In this document: positions 43,101 through 51,708 of the stretch, piece by piece
Numbering within the stretch: position 1 is the stretch's first letter
Layout of the letters: each line of letters begins with the position of its first letter
NCBI RefSeq assembly: GCF_001425045.1
Contig: NZ_LMDJ01000005.1
Coordinates: 62,001 to 126,000, forward strand
Source: Massilia sp. Root351
GTDB taxonomy: Bacteria; Pseudomonadota; Gammaproteobacteria; Burkholderiales; Burkholderiaceae_D
Direction of reading: 5' to 3'
Length of the DNA: 64,000 bases
Notes under the pieces: generated by a model
The model's input: the letters and a program-made list of their open reading frames with translations, nothing else
The model's database searches: none
Told to the model about the DNA's origin: nothing
Made by a program: the position numbers and the translations under genes

Positions 43101-44267
43101 TTACAGCTTGCCGAGCGCCTGGGCGATGTCGGCGATCAGATCGTCCGGCTCTTCCAGGCCGATATTGAAGCGCACCAGGATGCCGCCGCCGTGCTGCCAG
43201 CCCTGGCGCATGGCCTGGATGCGGTATGGCACCGCGAGGCTGTTGGCGCCGCCCCAGCTGTAGCCGATGCCGAACAGTTTGAGCTCGTCGACGAAGCGGT
43301 CGGTCTGTTCTTCGGTGTAGCGCGCGTCGAACAGCACGGAGAACAGGCCGCCCGCGCCGCTGAAGTCGCGCTTCCACGTCTCGTGGCCGGGGCAGTCCTC
43401 GAAGGCGGGGTGCAGCACCTTGGTAATCTCGGGGCGGGTCTTGAGCCATGCCGCTACCTTGCGCGCGCCCCGGTCGTGCGCTTCGAAGCGCAGCTTCATG
43501 GTCGGCAGGCCGCGCAGCACCAGATAGGTGTCGTCCGCCCCCACGCCCATGCCGAGCCGCATGTGCGCTTGCGCAATGCGGTCGTGCACTGCGCGGTCGC
43601 GCGTGATGACGGCGCCCATCAGCACGTCCGAGCCGCCGGACTGGTACTTGGTCAGCGCCTGCATGACGATGTCCACGCCCAGCTCGAAGCCGCGCAACGC
43701 CAGTCCGGCGGCCCAGGTGTTGTCCAGCGCGACCAGCGCGCCCTTCTCGTGCGCGGCCTTGCAGATGGAGGGCAGGTCCGGCACTTCCATCGACACCGAA
43801 CCTGGCGCCTCGGTCCACACCAGCCTGGTGTTCGGCTGGATCAGCGCGGCGATGCCGGCGCCGACCAGCGGGTCATAGTAGCGCGCGCTGACGCCGAAGT
43901 CGGCCAGCCAGCGTCCCAGTTCGCGGTTCGGGTTATAGACGTTGTCCGGCAGCAGCACGTCGTCGCCGCTTTTCAGCAGCGCGAAATCGATCATGGCGAT
44001 GGCCGCCAGGCCGCTCGGCGCCAGCAGGCAGTGCAAGCCGCCCTCGATCTCGGCCAGCCGCGCTTCCAGCGTGAACGTGGTGGGCGTGCCGTGCAGGCCG
44101 TAGGTATAGGCGTTCTTCTCTTTCCATTCACCCGAGCGCAGCGCCGCCACGTTTTTGAACAGCACCGTCGAGGCGTGGTGGATGGCGGTCGGGAAGGCGG
44201 CGAAGCCGGACGGCGCCTCGTAGTCGGTGTGGATCAGGGCGGTCTGCTGGGATTTTGGATTCGTCAT
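43101..44267 (-). CDS. metC: Cystathionine beta-lyase MetC
   Basis: A 388-residue PLP enzyme of the Cys/Met metabolism family. It has YTYGLHGTPTTFTLE near residues 55-69, the PLP-phosphate region APSGLAAI, the Asp in VALDNTWAAG, and the PLP Lys in QALTKYQSGGSD. It converts cystathionine to homocysteine, pyruvate and ammonia. Related gamma-synthases share this fold, but the sequence is nearer MetC. The rimO terminator lies just upstream, so metC probably has a separate promoter. Confidence 0.9.
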   Translation of the reverse strand: MTNPKSQQTALIHTDYEAPSGFAAFPTAIHHASTVLFKNVAALRSGEWKEKNAYTYGLHGTPTTFTLEARLAEIEGGLHCLLAPSGLAAIAMIDFALLKSGDDVLLPDNVYNPNRELGRWLADFGVSARYYDPLVGAGIAALIQPNTRLVWTEAPGSVSMEVPDLPSICKAAHEKGALVALDNTWAAGLALRGFELGVDIVMQALTKYQSGGSDVLMGAVITRDRAVHDRIAQAHMRLGMGVGADDTYLVLRGLPTMKLRFEAHDRGARKVAAWLKTRPEITKVLHPAFEDCPGHETWKRDFSGAGGLFSVLFDARYTEEQTDRFVDELKLFGIGYSWGGANSLAVPYRIQAMRQGWQHGGGILVRFNIGLEEPDDLIADIAQALGKL

Positions 44268-44281
44268 GGCTCGAAATGAAA

Positions 44282-44312
44282 AAAGGCGGACCGCCGATGC
44301 GCGTCCGCCTTT
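44282..44312 (-). terminator. Intrinsic terminator of rimO
   Basis: On the minus strand a 10-bp stem (AAAGGCGGAC with GTCCGCCTTT) around an 11-base loop is followed by a T run. It lies 25 bases after the rimO stop. This is a textbook rho-independent terminator. Confidence 0.88.
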
Positions 44313-44336
44313 GGATTTTACCGCACAGCGATATGC

Positions 44337-45734
44337 TTACGCATCGCCCCACAGGTCATGCGCGTCGGCGCGGGTGATCTCGACGTCGAAGAATTCACCC
44401 ACTTTCAGCTTCTTGTGCGGCTCGTACGGCTTCTTCACGTAGACCACGCCGTCGATCTCGGGCGCGTCGGCAGCGGAACGGCCGACGGCGCCGCTCGGGG
44501 TCAGCTCGTCGATCAGTACGCGCACGGTCTTGCCGACCTTGGCCTGCAGGCGCTTGCGCGAGATTTCCTCTTGCAGCAGCATCACACGGCCGCGGCGCTC
44601 TTCGCGCACTTCTTCCGGCACCGGATTGGCGATTTCGTTGGCAGTAGCGCCTTCCACCGGCGAGTAGGCGAAGCAGCCCAGGCGGTCGATCTGCGCTTCC
44701 TTCAGGAAGTCCAGCAGGTATTCGAATTCCGCTTCGGTTTCGCCCGGGAAGCCGGCGATGAAGGTGGAGCGGATGGTCAGCTCCGGGTTCATCGCGCGCC
44801 AGCCCAGGATGCGGTCCAGGTTCTTCTCGCCGCTGGCCGGACGCTTCATGCGCTTCAGTACGTCGGGGTGGGCGTGCTGCATCGGGATATCCAGGTAAGG
44901 CAGCACATGGCCGCCGCTCATCAGCGGGATGATCTGGTCCACGTGCGGGTACGGGTAGACGTAATGCAGGCGGATCCAGGCGCCGTAAGACTTGGCCAGC
45001 TCGCCCAGCGCTTCGGTCAGCTGCGTCATGTGGGTCTTGATGGGGCGGCCGTTCCAGAAGCCGGAGCGGAACTTCACGTCCACGCCGTAGGCCGACGTAT
45101 CCTGCGAAATGACCAGCAATTCCTTCACGCCGGACTTGAACAAGTTCTCCGCTTCCAGCATCAGTTCCGCGATCGGACGGGACACCAGGTCGCCGCGCAT
45201 GGACGGGATGATGCAGAAGCTGCAGCGGTGGTTGCAGCCCTCGGAAATCTTCAGGTAGGCATAGTGCTTGGGCGTCAGCTTGACGCCTTGCGGCGGCAGC
45301 AGATCGATGAAGGGCTCGTGCGGCTTCGGCAGGTGGTGGTGGACCGATGCCATCACTTCGCCCAGCGCGTGCGGGCCGGTCACGGCCAGCACTTTCGGGT
45401 GTATGGATTTGATCAGGTCATTGCCTTCGCCGTCCTTCTTGGCGCCCAGGCAGCCGGTGACGATCACTTTGCCGTTTTCAGCCAGCGCTTCGCCGATGGC
45501 GTCCAGCGACTCCTGCACGGCGGCGTCGATGAAGCCGCAGGTGTTTACGATCACGAGGTCGGCGCCATCATAGGACTTGGCGGTCTCGTAACCCTCGGCG
45601 CGCAGCTGGGTCAGGATCTGTTCGGAGTCAACCAGCGCTTTCGGGCAGCCGAGCGAAACGAATCCGACCTTGGGAGCGGTGCCGGCGGGTGCCGCTGCGG
45701 TTGCAGCCTTGGGAATACGGGAGATTTCTTGCAT
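44337..45734 (-). CDS. rimO: Ribosomal protein uS12 methylthiotransferase RimO
   Basis: A 465-residue radical-SAM enzyme. The N-terminal UPF0004 domain has [12 protein letters not shown] with its cluster Cys, the radical-SAM motif is [11 protein letters not shown] (about residues 168-178), and a TRAM domain closes the protein ([12 protein letters not shown]). It adds methylthio to Asp88 of ribosomal protein S12. Length is normal. Confidence 0.97.
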   Translation of the reverse strand: MQEISRIPKAATAAAPAGTAPKVGFVSLGCPKALVDSEQILTQLRAEGYETAKSYDGADLVIVNTCGFIDAAVQESLDAIGEALAENGKVIVTGCLGAKKDGEGNDLIKSIHPKVLAVTGPHALGEVMASVHHHLPKPHEPFIDLLPPQGVKLTPKHYAYLKISEGCNHRCSFCIIPSMRGDLVSRPIAELMLEAENLFKSGVKELLVISQDTSAYGVDVKFRSGFWNGRPIKTHMTQLTEALGELAKSYGAWIRLHYVYPYPHVDQIIPLMSGGHVLPYLDIPMQHAHPDVLKRMKRPASGEKNLDRILGWRAMNPELTIRSTFIAGFPGETEAEFEYLLDFLKEAQIDRLGCFAYSPVEGATANEIANPVPEEVREERRGRVMLLQEEISRKRLQAKVGKTVRVLIDELTPSGAVGRSAADAPEIDGVVYVKKPYEPHKKLKVGEFFDVEITRADAHDLWGDA

Positions 45735-45808
45735 GGTAATAGAAGAGCAATCAAAGTTCAGACCAATCGAACATTATACCCTATTGCCGCCTCCCGGCCT
45801 TCCCCATC

Positions 45809-47650
45809 TCAGGCTGGCCCAGCCCCCTGCCCGGCCCCGCCCAGCCATGCTTCGATGGCGGCACTGGATACCGGCCGGCTGTACAGATAGCCCTGGCCCT
45901 TGTCGCAGCCCTGGGCAGACACCACCGCCGCCTGCTGCGGGGTTTCTATGCCCTCGGCCACCGTGTTCATGCCCAGGCTGCGCGCCACCTTCACCGTGGC
46001 CTCGATCAGCACTTCGTGGTGCCGGCTGGTGGCGGCCAGCGTGATGAAGGAACGGTCGATCTTCACCGTATCCACCGGCAGCAGATGCAGGCTCGAGAGC
46101 GACGAATAGCCGGTGCCGAAATCGTCCAGCGCCAGCTTGATGCCCAGCGCCTTCAGCGCCAGCAGTTGGTCGCGCACGTTTTCGCCCTGCGCCGCGAGGC
46201 TCTCCGTGATCTCCAGTTGCAGGCTCTGCGGCGCCATGCCGCTGGCGGCGAGCATGGCTGCCACCCTGTCGCACAAGCCCTCCTGGCTAAGCTGCGCGCG
46301 CGACAGGTTGACTGCCAGCAGGCGCGGCGCCGCTTCTCCCAGCTGTTTTTGCCAGCGCACGAAGTCGGCGCATGCCATGGCCAGCACCTGTTCGCCGATG
46401 GCGCCGATCAGGCCGCAGTCCTCGGCAATGCCGATGAACTCCACCGGCCCCACCACGCCACGCACCGGGTGGCGCCAGCGCACCAGCGCCTCCACGCCGG
46501 CGGCACGGTCGATGGCGCCACCGGCCAGCAGGCCAACCACCGGCTGGTAGACGGTAAACAACTCGCCGCGTTCGACCGCGTTGCGCAGATCCGCCTCGAT
46601 GCCGCCGCGCAGCACCGCCTCCTCGCGCATGCGGCGCTGGAACAAGGCGCAGCGGCCGCCACCCTGTGCCTTCGCAACGCCCATGGCAATGGCGGCGTCA
46701 CGCAACAGCCCGTCGGGATCCTCGTTGCCCTCCCGATCCTGGTCCTGGTCCTGGTCCTGGTCCTGGTCCTGGTCCTGGTCCTGGTCCTGGTCCAGCAGCA
46801 CGATACCGATGCTGAAGGTGCACGTCAGCTCATGCTCGGCCACGCTGTAGGGCCGGCTCAGGCGGTCCAGCAAGCGATTGGCGATGCTTTCGGCGGTGGC
46901 CCGCTCCGGCAGGCCGTCCAGCAGTACAACGAACTCGTCGCCGCCAGTGCGGGCCGCCACTTCGGCAGCAGCAGCCAGTGCCGCCACGCGGCTGCTGGAG
47001 CGCACGGTCGCGCGCAGGCGCTCGGCGACCAGCACCATGATCTGGTCGCCCACGTCGTTGCCGAAGGTGGCGTTGATCTGCTTGAAGCGGTCCAGGTTGA
47101 TGGACAGGACAGCGCCATGGTCGCCGGCCGGCGTTCGCGCACGCCGGACCATGCCGCGCAGCAGGTCCAGTGCGCCGGCGCGGTTGGGCAGCCGGGTCAG
47201 CACATCCTGCCGCGCCGCACTGGCGAGCCGGGTGGCCAGCGTGCGCTGTTCGCGCAGCACCTCGTGGGTGGCGTCCAGCAGCACCGCCATCAGGCGGCTG
47301 CCGTCCACCTTCAGCAAGCCCAGCGACAGCACGGCAGGCGCGGACTGGCCGCGCCCACCATCCGGCCGCAAGGCATCGCGCTGCAGGACGATGCGCTTGC
47401 CTTCGCAGACCACGCCGTGCGCGCCCCCGAAGCCGGCACACAGCGGCTGCAAGTCCGGCGCGAACGGTTGCAGCACATGGAACAGATTGCTCAAGTCCCC
47501 ATCGGGCGCGAGCGGCATCAGCAACTGCGAGGCCATCGGATTGAGCATTTCGATCTCGCCGTTCTGCTGCAGCTGGATCAGCGCCACCGGCGCGCTGTAT
47601 AGAAACTGGATCAGGCTCTCGTAGGCGCTGTCGGCCTCATGGCCCGTCAT
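45809..47650 (-). CDS. PAS-GGDEF-EAL protein with a (DQ)9 insert
   Basis: A 613-residue c-di-GMP enzyme. PAS domain about residues 10-130, GGDEF ~150-345 with intact active-site TGGDEF, EAL ~355-600 with VEALVRW, and DDFGTGYSS. Both synthesis and breakdown of c-di-GMP are therefore possible. In the GGDEF domain, nine Asp-Gln pairs encoded by a hexanucleotide repeat sit after SIGIVLL. The ATG overlaps the stop of the PYP-like gene (ATGA), so the two are co-translated and probably act together. No membrane helix is seen. Confidence 0.92.
   Translation of the reverse strand: MTGHEADSAYESLIQFLYSAPVALIQLQQNGEIEMLNPMASQLLMPLAPDGDLSNLFHVLQPFAPDLQPLCAGFGGAHGVVCEGKRIVLQRDALRPDGGRGQSAPAVLSLGLLKVDGSRLMAVLLDATHEVLREQRTLATRLASAARQDVLTRLPNRAGALDLLRGMVRRARTPAGDHGAVLSINLDRFKQINATFGNDVGDQIMVLVAERLRATVRSSSRVAALAAAAEVAARTGGDEFVVLLDGLPERATAESIANRLLDRLSRPYSVAEHELTCTFSIGIVLLDQDQDQDQDQDQDQDQDQDREGNEDPDGLLRDAAIAMGVAKAQGGGRCALFQRRMREEAVLRGGIEADLRNAVERGELFTVYQPVVGLLAGGAIDRAAGVEALVRWRHPVRGVVGPVEFIGIAEDCGLIGAIGEQVLAMACADFVRWQKQLGEAAPRLLAVNLSRAQLSQEGLCDRVAAMLAASGMAPQSLQLEITESLAAQGENVRDQLLALKALGIKLALDDFGTGYSSLSSLHLLPVDTVKIDRSFITLAATSRHHEVLIEATVKVARSLGMNTVAEGIETPQQAAVVSAQGCDKGQGYLYSRPVSSAAIEAWLGGAGQGAGPA
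46738..46793. repeat. In-frame hexanucleotide repeat, (CCTGGT)9
   Basis: About nine perfect copies of CCTGGT, 56 bases in all, lie within the GGDEF-EAL gene and encode nine Asp-Gln pairs on the minus strand. A six-base unit keeps the frame when copy number changes. Confidence 0.95.
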
Positions 47651-48036
47651 AGGCGCTGGACCAGCACGTAAGCGAGCGCCGCCTGCGGGGCGGACAGCAG
47701 CCGCAGCCGGACCTTGGTCGGCCGCATGCGCAGCGTCAGCACGTAGGGAATGGTGTCGTCGAGCGCCTCGCCCGCGTCAAGCGCGTCAGCGAAACGCTGC
47801 GCCACGAGAAAATTGTTCATGCAGGGCGCCACCACGCTGAACAGGTCTTTGTCGAGCACCCTCTCTGGGCTCAGTCCAGCGGCTTGCGATTCGAAAGTAT
47901 TGTAGCGGAGCACCCGGCCGTCCCGGCCGAAGCCGATCACCCCGAACTGCAGCGCGTCCAGCGCCGCCTCGTCCATGGCCTCCAGCCGTTCGGCCAAGCC
48001 TGGATCGTCAAACCCTGCATCTGCTTGCATCGTCAT
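47647..48036 (-). CDS. Photoactive yellow protein-like PAS protein
   Basis: A 129-residue PAS protein that aligns without gaps, by eye, with photoactive yellow protein (125 residues) at an offset of three. Key chromophore residues are conserved: Tyr45 (PYP Y42) in RYN, Glu49 (E46) and Cys72 (C69, thioester to p-coumarate) in VAPC; MRPTKV matches PYP's MTPTKV. PYP T50 and R52 correspond to Ala and Leu here. AAAGGAG precedes the ATG. It overlaps the GGDEF-EAL gene, implying a sensor for c-di-GMP control. Without p-coumarate supply it may respond to something other than light. Confidence 0.75.
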   Translation of the reverse strand: MTMQADAGFDDPGLAERLEAMDEAALDALQFGVIGFGRDGRVLRYNTFESQAAGLSPERVLDKDLFSVVAPCMNNFLVAQRFADALDAGEALDDTIPYVLTLRMRPTKVRLRLLSAPQAALAYVLVQRL

Positions 48037-48125
48037 ATTTCAGCTCCTTTACCGACGGGACACTGCATAGTCCACTCTAACATGCCGGCCAGCGAGGTGG
48101 CGAAGCAGACGCCCGCGTAAAAAAA

Positions 48126-48144
48126 AACCCGGCAGCGCCGGGTT
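48126..48144 (-). terminator. Intrinsic terminator of phaR
   Basis: AACCCGGC and GCCGGGTT form a perfect 8-bp stem with a 3-base loop. On the minus strand it is followed by a run of T. It starts 8 bases after the phaR stop. Confidence 0.88.
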
Positions 48145-48151
48145 GGGGACA

Positions 48152-48706
48152 TTATTTCTTGTCGGTAGGAGGTACCGGAATAACGAAGGGGAAGGTGCCG
48201 AACAGCGATTTGCTCTGGTTCTGCATCTGCTCCTGCATCTGCACGAACAGGCTCTTGCTCTGGTCGATGTAGTTATTCATCATGCCCTGCATCATGGGGC
48301 CCTGGACGTTCATAAACTGGGTCCACATTTCCGGACTGAACGGCTTGCCGTCCAGCGAGGCGCTGGTGAACTTGCGCTGGATGTCGGTGAACGCTTCCAC
48401 GTTCTTTTCCAGGTAAGAGCCCATCATGCCCTGCATGGCGTGGCCATAGTAGCGGATGATCTGTGCCAGCACGCCGGTGGAGAACATCGGCACGCCGCTG
48501 GCCTCCTCTTCCAGGATGATCTGCAACAGGATGCTGCGGGTCAGGTCTTCGTTCGATTTCGCGTCGACCACCGTGAATTCTTCGTTGTCCAGCACCAGTT
48601 GCTTGACGTCGGTCAGCGTGATGTAGGAGCTGGTCTGCGTGTCATACAGACGGCGATTGGGATATTTCTTGATCAAGCGTTCCGCATTTTTTTTTGCACT
48701 ACTCAT
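48152..48706 (-). CDS. phaR: Polyhydroxyalkanoate synthesis repressor PhaR
   Basis: A 184-residue PhaR. The N-terminal DNA-binding domain begins LIKKYPNRRLYDTQTSSYITL with DVKQLV, followed by the PHB accumulation regulatory domain (ILLQIILEEE, FSTGVLAQIIRYYGHAMQGMM). PhaR binds PHA granules and represses phasin genes when granules are absent. The C-terminus is Met/Gln-rich. The ATG at 48706 gives the canonical start; an upstream extension is unlikely. It lies downstream of phaC on the same strand. Confidence 0.95.
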   Translation of the reverse strand: MSSAKKNAERLIKKYPNRRLYDTQTSSYITLTDVKQLVLDNEEFTVVDAKSNEDLTRSILLQIILEEEASGVPMFSTGVLAQIIRYYGHAMQGMMGSYLEKNVEAFTDIQRKFTSASLDGKPFSPEMWTQFMNVQGPMMQGMMNNYIDQSKSLFVQMQEQMQNQSKSLFGTFPFVIPVPPTDKK

Positions 48707-48747
48707 CACAAGTCCACGTATTGCGCCGCAGCGCGTTAATCCGAAAA

Positions 48748-48772
48748 AAAAAGCGAACCAGGTCCGCTTTTT
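48748..48772 (-). terminator. Terminator between phaC and phaR
   Basis: AAAAAGCG and CGCTTTTT form an 8-bp stem with a 9-base loop. On the minus strand it is followed by a T run. It lies 119 bases after the phaC stop and 42 before the phaR start, so it could separate phaC from phaR transcription or attenuate it. Confidence 0.65.
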
Positions 48773-48790
48773 CACAAGCCTTATAAGCCT

Positions 48791-48796
48791 ATTATA
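48791..48796 (-). promoter_or_regulatory. Candidate -10 element for phaR
   Basis: A perfect TATAAT is read on the minus strand, 85 bases before the phaR ATG. No clear -35 was found. The terminator-like hairpin lies downstream of this element, so phaR transcripts from it would pass through the hairpin. Confidence 0.35.
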
Positions 48797-48838
48797 GAGT
48801 GAAAAAATCTCATCAGCACGTTCCGGCTTATAACTTTC

Positions 48839-48866
48839 GTGTTTTATTGCAACGCAACTAAAACAC
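48839..48866. promoter_or_regulatory. Nested inverted repeat, candidate PhaR operator
   Basis: Outer arms GTGTTTTA (48839-48846) and TAAAACAC (48859-48866) are perfect inverted repeats. Between them on the minus strand is TTGC-GTT-GCAA, itself a palindrome. The inner part has the form TGC-N3-GCA known for PhaR binding sites in other bacteria. It lies 24 bases after the phaC stop. Confidence 0.4.
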
Positions 48867-48890
48867 TAGTCCGGCCCAGTTCGCTTTCCT

Positions 48891-50633
48891 TCAGTCCGCT
48901 TTCATCTTGACATAGCGTCCCGGGGCCGGCTCTAGCGGCCGGTATTTGGCGTTGCCGGGCTGGGCGGGGGCGTCGATATCCTTGCCGCCGTGCTCGGCCA
49001 GGAACCTGGCCCATTCCGGCCACCAGCTGCCGGCATGCTCGCTGGCACCGCTGAGCCACTCTTCGGCTGCCGGACGCTTGGCCTTGGCGGTTTTCGGCGT
49101 GGCCTCGTCATTGATCCAGTAGTTGCGCTTCTTTTTCGACGCCGGATTGATCACGCCGGCGATGTGGCCGGACGCCCCCAGCACGAAACGGTTGGCCTTG
49201 GGCTTTTTCGGGTTCAGGATGCTGAGCGAACTGTAGGCGGAGGTCCACGGCACGATGTGGTCTTCGCGCGAAGCGTATACAAACGCCGGCGCGTCGATGG
49301 CCGACAGGTCGACCTTCTCGCCCGCCACGGTCAGCTTGCCCGGCACTTTCAGGCTGTTCTCCAGGTAGGTGTTGCGCAGATACCAGCAGAACATCGGACC
49401 CGGCAGGTTGGTGCTGTCGGCGTTCCAGTACAGCAGGTCGAACGGCACCGGCTCGTTGCCCTTCAGGTAATTCGACTGCACGTAGTTCCACACCAGGTCG
49501 TTCGGACGCAGGCTGGAGAAGGTGGTGGCCAGGTCGCGCCCCGGCATCAGGCCGCCGTGCTTCAGGCTTTGCTCGCGCAGCTGGACCTGGGTTTCGTCGA
49601 CGAACACGTTCAGCACGCCGGTGTCGGCGAAGTCGAGGAAGGTGGTCAGCAAGGTCAGGCTGGCGGCCGGCTGCTGGCCGCGCGCGGCCAATACGGCCAG
49701 CGCGGTGCTGACCAGGGTGCCGCCGACGCAGAATCCGAAGGCGTTGATCTTGTCCTGGCCGCTGATCTCCTTGACGATGCCGACCGCGTTGATGACGCCG
49801 CGCTCGACGTAATCGTCCCAGCTGACCTTGGCCATGGACTGGTCCGGATTGCGCCACGACACCAGGAACACGGTATTGCCCTGCTCCACCGCGTAGCGCA
49901 CCACCGAGTTCTCCGGCTGCAGGTCGAGGATGTAGAACTTGTTGATGCAAGGCGGCACCATCAGCAGCGGGCGCTCGTGCACCTTGGCGCTGGTGGGCGT
50001 GTACTGGATCAGCTGGAACAGGTCGTTCTCGTAGACCACCTGGCCCGGCGTCAGCGCCAGGTTGCGGCCCACTTCGAAGGCGGACTCGTCGGACAGCGAG
50101 ATGTGGCCTTTCTGCATGTCGGCCAACATATTGGCCAGGCCCTTGGTCAGGCTTTCGCCCTTGCTTTCCACCAGCTTTTGCTGGGCTTCCGGGTTGGTGG
50201 CGAGGAAGTTGGCGGGCGACATGGCATCCACCACTTGCTGCACAGCAAAGCGGATTTTCTGTTTCTGGTGCGGCGAGGCGTCGATGGCATCGGCCATCGC
50301 GGTCAAGAACTTCGCGTTTAACAGGTATGATGCGGCATTGAAAGCGGTTACCGGGTTGCTTTGCCAGGCGGCCGAGGAGAAACGGCGGTCGCTCAGCGAC
50401 GGCGCCTTGCCCGACAGGACTTCCTGCCACAGCGCGCCGAATTGCTCGAGGTAGTCGTTTTTCAGTTGCTCGATCGTGTCAGGCTTGATGGTGGCGCCGG
50501 CGTCGCGCAGGATCGCGCCCACCGGGTTGGACTGGGCGTCCGGCACCATGTTGAACCAGGATTGCCACTGGCCGGGGTCGCTGAACTGCGACATCCAGGA
50601 GGTGGCAAAGGCTTGAGGATCGGGCAATTTCAT
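48891..50633 (-). CDS. phaC: Class I polyhydroxyalkanoate synthase PhaC
   Basis: A 580-residue class I synthase. The lipase-like box GFCVGGT with the catalytic Cys is at about residues 295-301; catalytic Asp and His are expected in the DFADTGVLNVF and ASGHIAGVINP regions. It polymerises (R)-3-hydroxyacyl-CoA into storage granules. The gene lies next to phaR, but phaA and phaB, often between them, are absent. It is divergent from a small membrane protein gene. Confidence 0.96.
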   Translation of the reverse strand: MKLPDPQAFATSWMSQFSDPGQWQSWFNMVPDAQSNPVGAILRDAGATIKPDTIEQLKNDYLEQFGALWQEVLSGKAPSLSDRRFSSAAWQSNPVTAFNAASYLLNAKFLTAMADAIDASPHQKQKIRFAVQQVVDAMSPANFLATNPEAQQKLVESKGESLTKGLANMLADMQKGHISLSDESAFEVGRNLALTPGQVVYENDLFQLIQYTPTSAKVHERPLLMVPPCINKFYILDLQPENSVVRYAVEQGNTVFLVSWRNPDQSMAKVSWDDYVERGVINAVGIVKEISGQDKINAFGFCVGGTLVSTALAVLAARGQQPAASLTLLTTFLDFADTGVLNVFVDETQVQLREQSLKHGGLMPGRDLATTFSSLRPNDLVWNYVQSNYLKGNEPVPFDLLYWNADSTNLPGPMFCWYLRNTYLENSLKVPGKLTVAGEKVDLSAIDAPAFVYASREDHIVPWTSAYSSLSILNPKKPKANRFVLGASGHIAGVINPASKKKRNYWINDEATPKTAKAKRPAAEEWLSGASEHAGSWWPEWARFLAEHGGKDIDAPAQPGNAKYRPLEPAPGRYVKMKAD

Positions 50634-50671
50634 GTTTAGTCCATAAAAAGAGTTTTTTACCGAGACTGCTT

Positions 50672-50881
50672 ATGCTGATTGTCGCTGTTGCTTGGATCTA
50701 CGTGGTGCTGCTGATGGCGTTCACCGAACCTACCGTGGTTGCCGGGATTATGACGTTTTCGCTGTATTGCATGTTGCCATTGGGAATACTATTCTATTTA
50801 ACGGGTTCGGGTCGGCGCAAGCGTGCGCGCGCAGAACGCGACGCACGCCCGGCGCCGCCCGAGCAGCCCCCCGAAGCCTAA
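50672..50881 (+). CDS. Small conserved membrane protein
   Basis: A 69-residue protein with two hydrophobic helices (LIVAVAWIYVVLLMAF and a second at about 23-45) and a basic, Pro-rich tail. Similar short ORFs appear beside phaC/pgeF in related bacteria. Function unknown. No strong ribosome site is visible. Confidence 0.6.
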   Translation: MLIVAVAWIYVVLLMAFTEPTVVAGIMTFSLYCMLPLGILFYLTGSGRRKRARAERDARPAPPEQPPEA

Positions 50882-50898
50882 GGCCAGGCGGCCGCACG

Positions 50899-51708
50899 TT
50901 ATTTGATCCAGATCAAACTCGCTTGCCTTCCGGTCACGCCGTCGCGCCGGTAGGAATAAAAACGGCCGGAATTCGACACCGTGCAGTATTCCCCGCCCGC
51001 GACGCGGGTCACCCCGTCGCGCCGCAGGATGGCGCGCGCCAGCGCGTACATGTCCGCCAGGTATTTGCCGGGCTTGGCCGGAATGGGCGCGAACGCCGCC
51101 CGCACCAGCGCCTCGGCTGCCGCCGCGTCCTCCGCTTGCTGGGCCTGCTTCAGGAACGCTTGCAGCACGTCGTTGCCGACTTCGAAACGCACCGGGCCGA
51201 TGGCCACGCCCAGCCAGGCCATGATCTCCCCGGCCCCGGCGTCGCGCATGGCGCGCGTGGTTTCCTGCAGCACCCCATCGGCCAGGCCGCGCCAGCCCGC
51301 GTGCGCCGCGGCCACCACCGTGCCGGCGGTGTCGCAGAACAGCACCGGCAGGCAGTCGGCCGTGAGGATAGCGCAAACCGTATTCGGCACGCGCGCGATA
51401 CTGGCGTCGGCCGTCGGCACCTGGCCGGGACGCACCTTGCCGGCGTCCACCACGGCCACGCCGTGCACCTGGTTCAGCCAGACCGGCTCGTCCGGCAACT
51501 CGGCCGCCAGCAGCGCGCGGTTCTGCGCCACGTTGTGGGGCTGGTCGCCGACATGGATGCCCAGGTTCAGGCCGCCGCTGCCCTGGCCGTCGTCATAAGG
51601 CGGCGGGCTGACGCCGCCGCGCCGCGTGGTGGCCAGCGTGCCGATATTGGGCGGCAGGCCCGGCCACTCGGGCACCAGCAATTGGAGGGATGGCCTGAAG
51701 ACTGTCAT
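50899..51708 (-). CDS. pgeF: Peptidoglycan editing factor PgeF (laccase-domain)
   Basis: A 269-residue YfiH-family protein. The zinc-binding His and Cys are in QVHG, TADCLPVLF and AHAGWRG, all intact. PgeF removes L-Ser wrongly placed in the peptidoglycan precursor; related proteins were once described as polyphenol oxidases. Its ATG overlaps the rluD stop (TGATG), so the two are coupled. Confidence 0.95.
   Translation of the reverse strand: MTVFRPSLQLLVPEWPGLPPNIGTLATTRRGGVSPPPYDDGQGSGGLNLGIHVGDQPHNVAQNRALLAAELPDEPVWLNQVHGVAVVDAGKVRPGQVPTADASIARVPNTVCAILTADCLPVLFCDTAGTVVAAAHAGWRGLADGVLQETTRAMRDAGAGEIMAWLGVAIGPVRFEVGNDVLQAFLKQAQQAEDAAAAEALVRAAFAPIPAKPGKYLADMYALARAILRRDGVTRVAGGEYCTVSNSGRFYSYRRDGVTGRQASLIWIK

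Noticed and set aside
46738..46793. A CRISPR array
   Set aside because: The repeat is a 6-base tandem unit without spacers inside a gene.
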